Assembly (NCBI GenBank): GCA_028284565.1
Contig: JANQRM010000484.1
Span: forward strand, 1-8,326
Source: Anaerolineae bacterium
GTDB taxonomy: Bacteria > Chloroflexota > Anaerolineae > Aggregatilineales > Phototrophicaceae
Reading direction: 5' to 3'
Length of the DNA: 8,326 nucleotides
The position numbers and the translations under genes are program-made. Position 1 is the stretch's first letter. Every line of letters starts with the position of its first letter. The notes under the pieces were generated by a model that had not been told where the DNA came from, ran no database searches, and saw only the letters and a program-made list of their open reading frames with translations. This document shows positions 6,435 to 8,326 of this stretch, piece by piece.

Positions 6435-7777
6435 TCGAGAACCATGAATTGACGCTTGGTTTCATTCCAATCGCTCGTCCGACCTTTGACATGGGCTTGG
6501 CATATGACCAAACTCAAGCCGTCCATGCCCAACTCCAACAAGCCGGGTTTACTATCATCGGTCTTCCTGAGTTAGTTTTGGATCTCGAAGAACTCGAAGA
6601 GAAAGCACAGGAACTTCAATCAGCAACACTTGACTTACTGGTAATGGTACAAGCGTCATTCGCGGATAGCACCATGGTGACTCAACTTGTTGAATTAGTG
6701 AATGCACCCTTACTCATGTGGGCATTGCCCGAAGAACGTGTTGGTGGTCGGTTACGTTTGAACTCTTTCTGTGGCATCAACCTTGCCGCCCACGGTCTCA
6801 AACGACGCGAATTGACTTATGACTATGTGTATGCCGAGCCAAGTGATAAATTAGCCATGGAGAAAACCCGCAATCTCGCCCTCGCCGGAAAAGTCAAAGG
6901 TCAATTACAAGATGCTCGTATCGGACGAATTGGAGAAAATCCCGATGGATTTGATACCTGCCTTGTCAATAAAATCGGACTCAAACAACGGCTCGGTGTC
7001 GAAATTGTCCAACTTGAACTGGATAATGTATTTGAAGGAACGCGCCAAGCCGACCCACAAAAGGTCGAAGCCGTCGCCACGCAAATCAGAGAATCAGTCA
7101 CAGGCTTAGAAACACTCGATAAGACCGCCACTCATGGCACACTCAGCACCTTTGTCACCCTTGATGAAATAGCAGAGGAACAGCAACTCAATGGATTAGC
7201 TGTCCGCTGTTGGCCCGAATTCTTCACCGATTTAGGTTGTTCAGCCTGTGGCGCGATGTCCATGCTCAGTGACAAACAAACCCCCTCCAGTTGTGAAGCG
7301 GATGTCAATGGCACGATTACCCAACTCATTTTGCAATGGATGAGTGGCGAACCTGCTTTTGGGAGCGATTTGGTTTCCTTTGATGTCGAAGAAGATGTTG
7401 CCATTCTCTGGCATTGTGGACTCGCACCCAGGTCAATGGCAGACCCCGATGTCGAGGTACGTGGTGCATTACATTCCAATCGTCAAATGCCCTTGCTAAT
7501 GGAATTTCCTCTCAAGCCCGGACGTGTGACCCTCGCCCGTCTGAGTGAAGCCACAGGTGAATTCCGCTTAGTAATCGCAGGAGGGGAAATGCTCAAAGCC
7601 CCACCCAGTTTCACGGGAACCACTGGCACTTTACGTTTCGATAGTGGAACACAGGCAGTTATGGATACCATCATCGGAGAGGGGTTAGAACACCATCTCT
7701 CACTAACGTACGGCAATTATGAGAATGTGCTGGTCGCACTCGCCAAAATGTTGAAGATACCCGTTCTACGGTTATAA
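6431..7777 (+). CDS. L-fucose/L-arabinose isomerase-family protein (aldose-ketose isomerase)
   Basis: This 448-residue cytoplasmic protein resembles the fucose/arabinose isomerase superfamily, metal-dependent enzymes that interconvert aldoses and ketoses. The N-terminal half is an alpha/beta region (LGFIPIARPTFDMGLA, then LLVMVQASFADS at 69-80). The likely active-site half holds CWPEFF (260-265, Glu263), TPSSCEADVNG (284-294, Glu289 and Asp291), WHCG (327-330, His328) and GLEHHLSLTYG (418-428, His421/422). Glu263, Asp291 and one C-terminal His are the best candidates for Mn2+ ligands by analogy with FucI (Glu, Asp, His). It is shorter than E. coli FucI (about 590) and AraA (about 500), so it belongs to the diverged fucose-isomerase-like group with unclear substrate. 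The start overlaps the ROK stop (ATGA). The upstream repressor, divergent PfkB kinase and downstream sugar-binding protein point to a pentose, deoxyhexose or related sugar. Confidence 0.85.
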   Translation: MIENHELTLGFIPIARPTFDMGLAYDQTQAVHAQLQQAGFTIIGLPELVLDLEELEEKAQELQSATLDLLVMVQASFADSTMVTQLVELVNAPLLMWALPEERVGGRLRLNSFCGINLAAHGLKRRELTYDYVYAEPSDKLAMEKTRNLALAGKVKGQLQDARIGRIGENPDGFDTCLVNKIGLKQRLGVEIVQLELDNVFEGTRQADPQKVEAVATQIRESVTGLETLDKTATHGTLSTFVTLDEIAEEQQLNGLAVRCWPEFFTDLGCSACGAMSMLSDKQTPSSCEADVNGTITQLILQWMSGEPAFGSDLVSFDVEEDVAILWHCGLAPRSMADPDVEVRGALHSNRQMPLLMEFPLKPGRVTLARLSEATGEFRLVIAGGEMLKAPPSFTGTTGTLRFDSGTQAVMDTIIGEGLEHHLSLTYGNYENVLVALAKMLKIPVLRL

Positions 7778-7778
7778 A
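7751..7778 (+). promoter_or_regulatory. Candidate promoter for the solute-binding protein, at the isomerase 3' end
   Basis: TTGAAG (7751-7756, 4 of 6 to -35) and TATAAA (7773-7778, 5 of 6 to -10) are separated by 16 bases. The -10 overlaps the isomerase stop codon. Transcription would begin near 7785, giving a leader of about 89 bases. The binding protein may therefore be expressed both by readthrough and from this site. Judged by eye only. Confidence 0.4.
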
Positions 7779-7795
7779 ATAGCCTATCAAATACC

Positions 7796-7807
7796 AAAAG
7801 GAGGTGA
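7796..7807 (+). promoter_or_regulatory. Isolated full-strength Shine-Dalgarno in the leader (STAB-SD-like)
   Basis: AAAAGGAGGTGA is complementary to the usual 16S 3' end over its whole core, but no gene starts at a useful distance. The next ATG (7827) is 19 bases on and opens a 7-codon frame, and the true gene starts at 7874 with its own AGGAG. In Bacillus, such stand-alone sites near mRNA 5' ends (for example cry3A) hold ribosomes and stabilise the transcript. A similar role here is an inference. Confidence 0.45.
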
Positions 7808-7826
7808 ATCGCGGGAGTTATACAAT

Positions 7827-7850
7827 ATGCTACACAACAATCTTTGTTAA
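7827..7850 (+). other. Possible 7-codon leader frame MLHNNLC
   Basis: An ATG preceded at 9 bases by GGGAG (7813-7817) reads Met-Leu-His-Asn-Asn-Leu-Cys then TAA, ending 23 bases before the binding-protein ATG. It overlaps a weak hairpin (AACAA 7836-7840, TTGTT 7844-7848) followed by a T-rich stretch. Frames this short arise by chance often, so it is listed only as a possible leader. Confidence 0.15.
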
Positions 7851-7862
7851 TTTTTATTCAAT

Positions 7863-7867
7863 AGGAG
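7863..7867 (+). promoter_or_regulatory. Ribosome binding site of the solute-binding protein
   Basis: AGGAG ends 6 bases before the ATG at 7874 and fixes that start. Confidence 0.75.
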
Positions 7868-7873
7868 TAACCT

Positions 7874-8326
7874 ATGAAACGCTTTACAACCCTCTTTTTG
7901 CTCGTGATCCTCGTCTTGTCGATGGGTGTTACCAGCATGGCACAAGATAGCATCGAATTACGCTTCACTTGCTATCAAGATGGCACTGAATGTGATGTCT
8001 ATGCTGATCTATTAGACCGCTTCACGGAAGAAAACCCTAATATTACGGTTGTTGTTGAGGAAGTCCCCTATAGTTTTATCCTTGACTCACTACCCGTGAA
8101 TGTTGAAGTGGGCGAAGGTCCAGATATTGCTCGGATCACTGACTATCCCGGTTTTTCAGATTTCTATCTGGATATGCGTCCCTATATGAACGACCCTTCA
8201 ATCCTTGAAGACAACTTCAACCCAGTTCCTCTCGCGGCACTCCGCGGAACGATGGGCGGAGATGGTTTGCATGGTTTTCCTGATGCCGTAACTGTGACTG
8301 CGCCCTTTGTGAATGCAACCCTTTTT
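7874..8326 (+). CDS. ABC transporter extracellular sugar-binding protein, N-terminal part (3' truncated by window edge)
   Basis: The first 151 codons of a secreted or surface binding protein of the bacterial family-1 (MalE-like) type are present. The frame is still open at the last base. The signal peptide is MKRF followed by a hydrophobic stretch to about residue 17, with likely signal peptidase I cleavage after SMA (residue 23). There is no lipobox cysteine, so it is not an obvious lipoprotein. The mature protein begins with the family's opening beta strand (IELRFTCYQDG), then an amphipathic helix DVYADLLDRFTEENPNITV, then GPDIARITDY, the usual region around the first lobe, and GLHGFPDAVTVTAPFVNATLF. 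It would capture a sugar for an ABC importer whose permease genes should lie just beyond the window. Its place after ROK repressor and isomerase suggests it delivers their sugar. Confidence 0.92.
   Translation, partial: MKRFTTLFLLVILVLSMGVTSMAQDSIELRFTCYQDGTECDVYADLLDRFTEENPNITVVVEEVPYSFILDSLPVNVEVGEGPDIARITDYPGFSDFYLDMRPYMNDPSILEDNFNPVPLAALRGTMGGDGLHGFPDAVTVTAPFVNATLF

Noticed and set aside
7132..7479. 115-codon minus-strand frame inside the isomerase gene
   Set aside because: It has Ser/Pro-rich composition typical of a reverse reading of a real gene, and the plus strand carries the conserved isomerase motifs.
7804..7806. GTG within the isolated Shine-Dalgarno as a possible gene start
   Set aside because: The frame runs out of phase into the binding-protein gene and gives no recognisable product, and the codon is inside the ribosome-binding sequence itself.

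Overview
The window carries nine protein-coding genes, two of them cut by its edges. It is gene-dense, with moderate GC (roughly mid-40s percent by eye) and uniform style throughout. No rRNA, tRNA, transposase, CRISPR array or phage gene was seen. The combination of families suggests a free-living bacterium. The PHP/Schlafen-AlbA fusion, the ROK-controlled sugar locus and an ABC solute-binding protein with a plain Sec signal (mature start near Gln-Asp) remind me of Chloroflexota, Anaerolineae-like lineages. That placement is an impression from protein style, not a search result.

Left part (1-3303, all + strand). The window opens in the proteolytic domain of Lon, which ends at 341 and is followed by a perfect inverted repeat. 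A stand-alone response-regulator receiver domain follows. It is tightly spaced with a three-part protein (PHP metallohydrolase, AlbA_2/Schlafen-like domain, unrecognised C-terminal domain) and a TVP38/VTT-type membrane protein. Gaps of 14 and 12 bases suggest one transcript.

Middle (3304-5062). A 100-base gap holds a good sigma-70-like promoter for an alpha/beta hydrolase (GYSDGG nucleophile elbow). This gene converges on, and overlaps by 9 bases, a PfkB-family sugar kinase on the minus strand.

Right part (5063-8326). The kinase is divergent from a ROK-family repressor. The 115-base gap between their start codons holds two adjacent perfect palindromes lying on the likely repressor promoter. 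The repressor overlaps an L-fucose/arabinose-isomerase-like gene by 4 bases. After a leader with its own candidate promoter and an isolated full-strength Shine-Dalgarno, the start of an ABC sugar-binding protein runs off the window.

Inferred theme on the right: a sugar uptake and catabolism locus under a ROK regulator. The binding protein captures a sugar, the isomerase turns aldose to ketose, and the PfkB kinase phosphorylates it. The substrate cannot be read from the sequence. The most noteworthy points are the PHP-AlbA_2 fusion beside an orphan receiver domain, the palindromic control region at 5082-5142, the ROK protein lacking its family zinc motif and kinase aspartate, and the mRNA-stabiliser-like leader before the binding protein.
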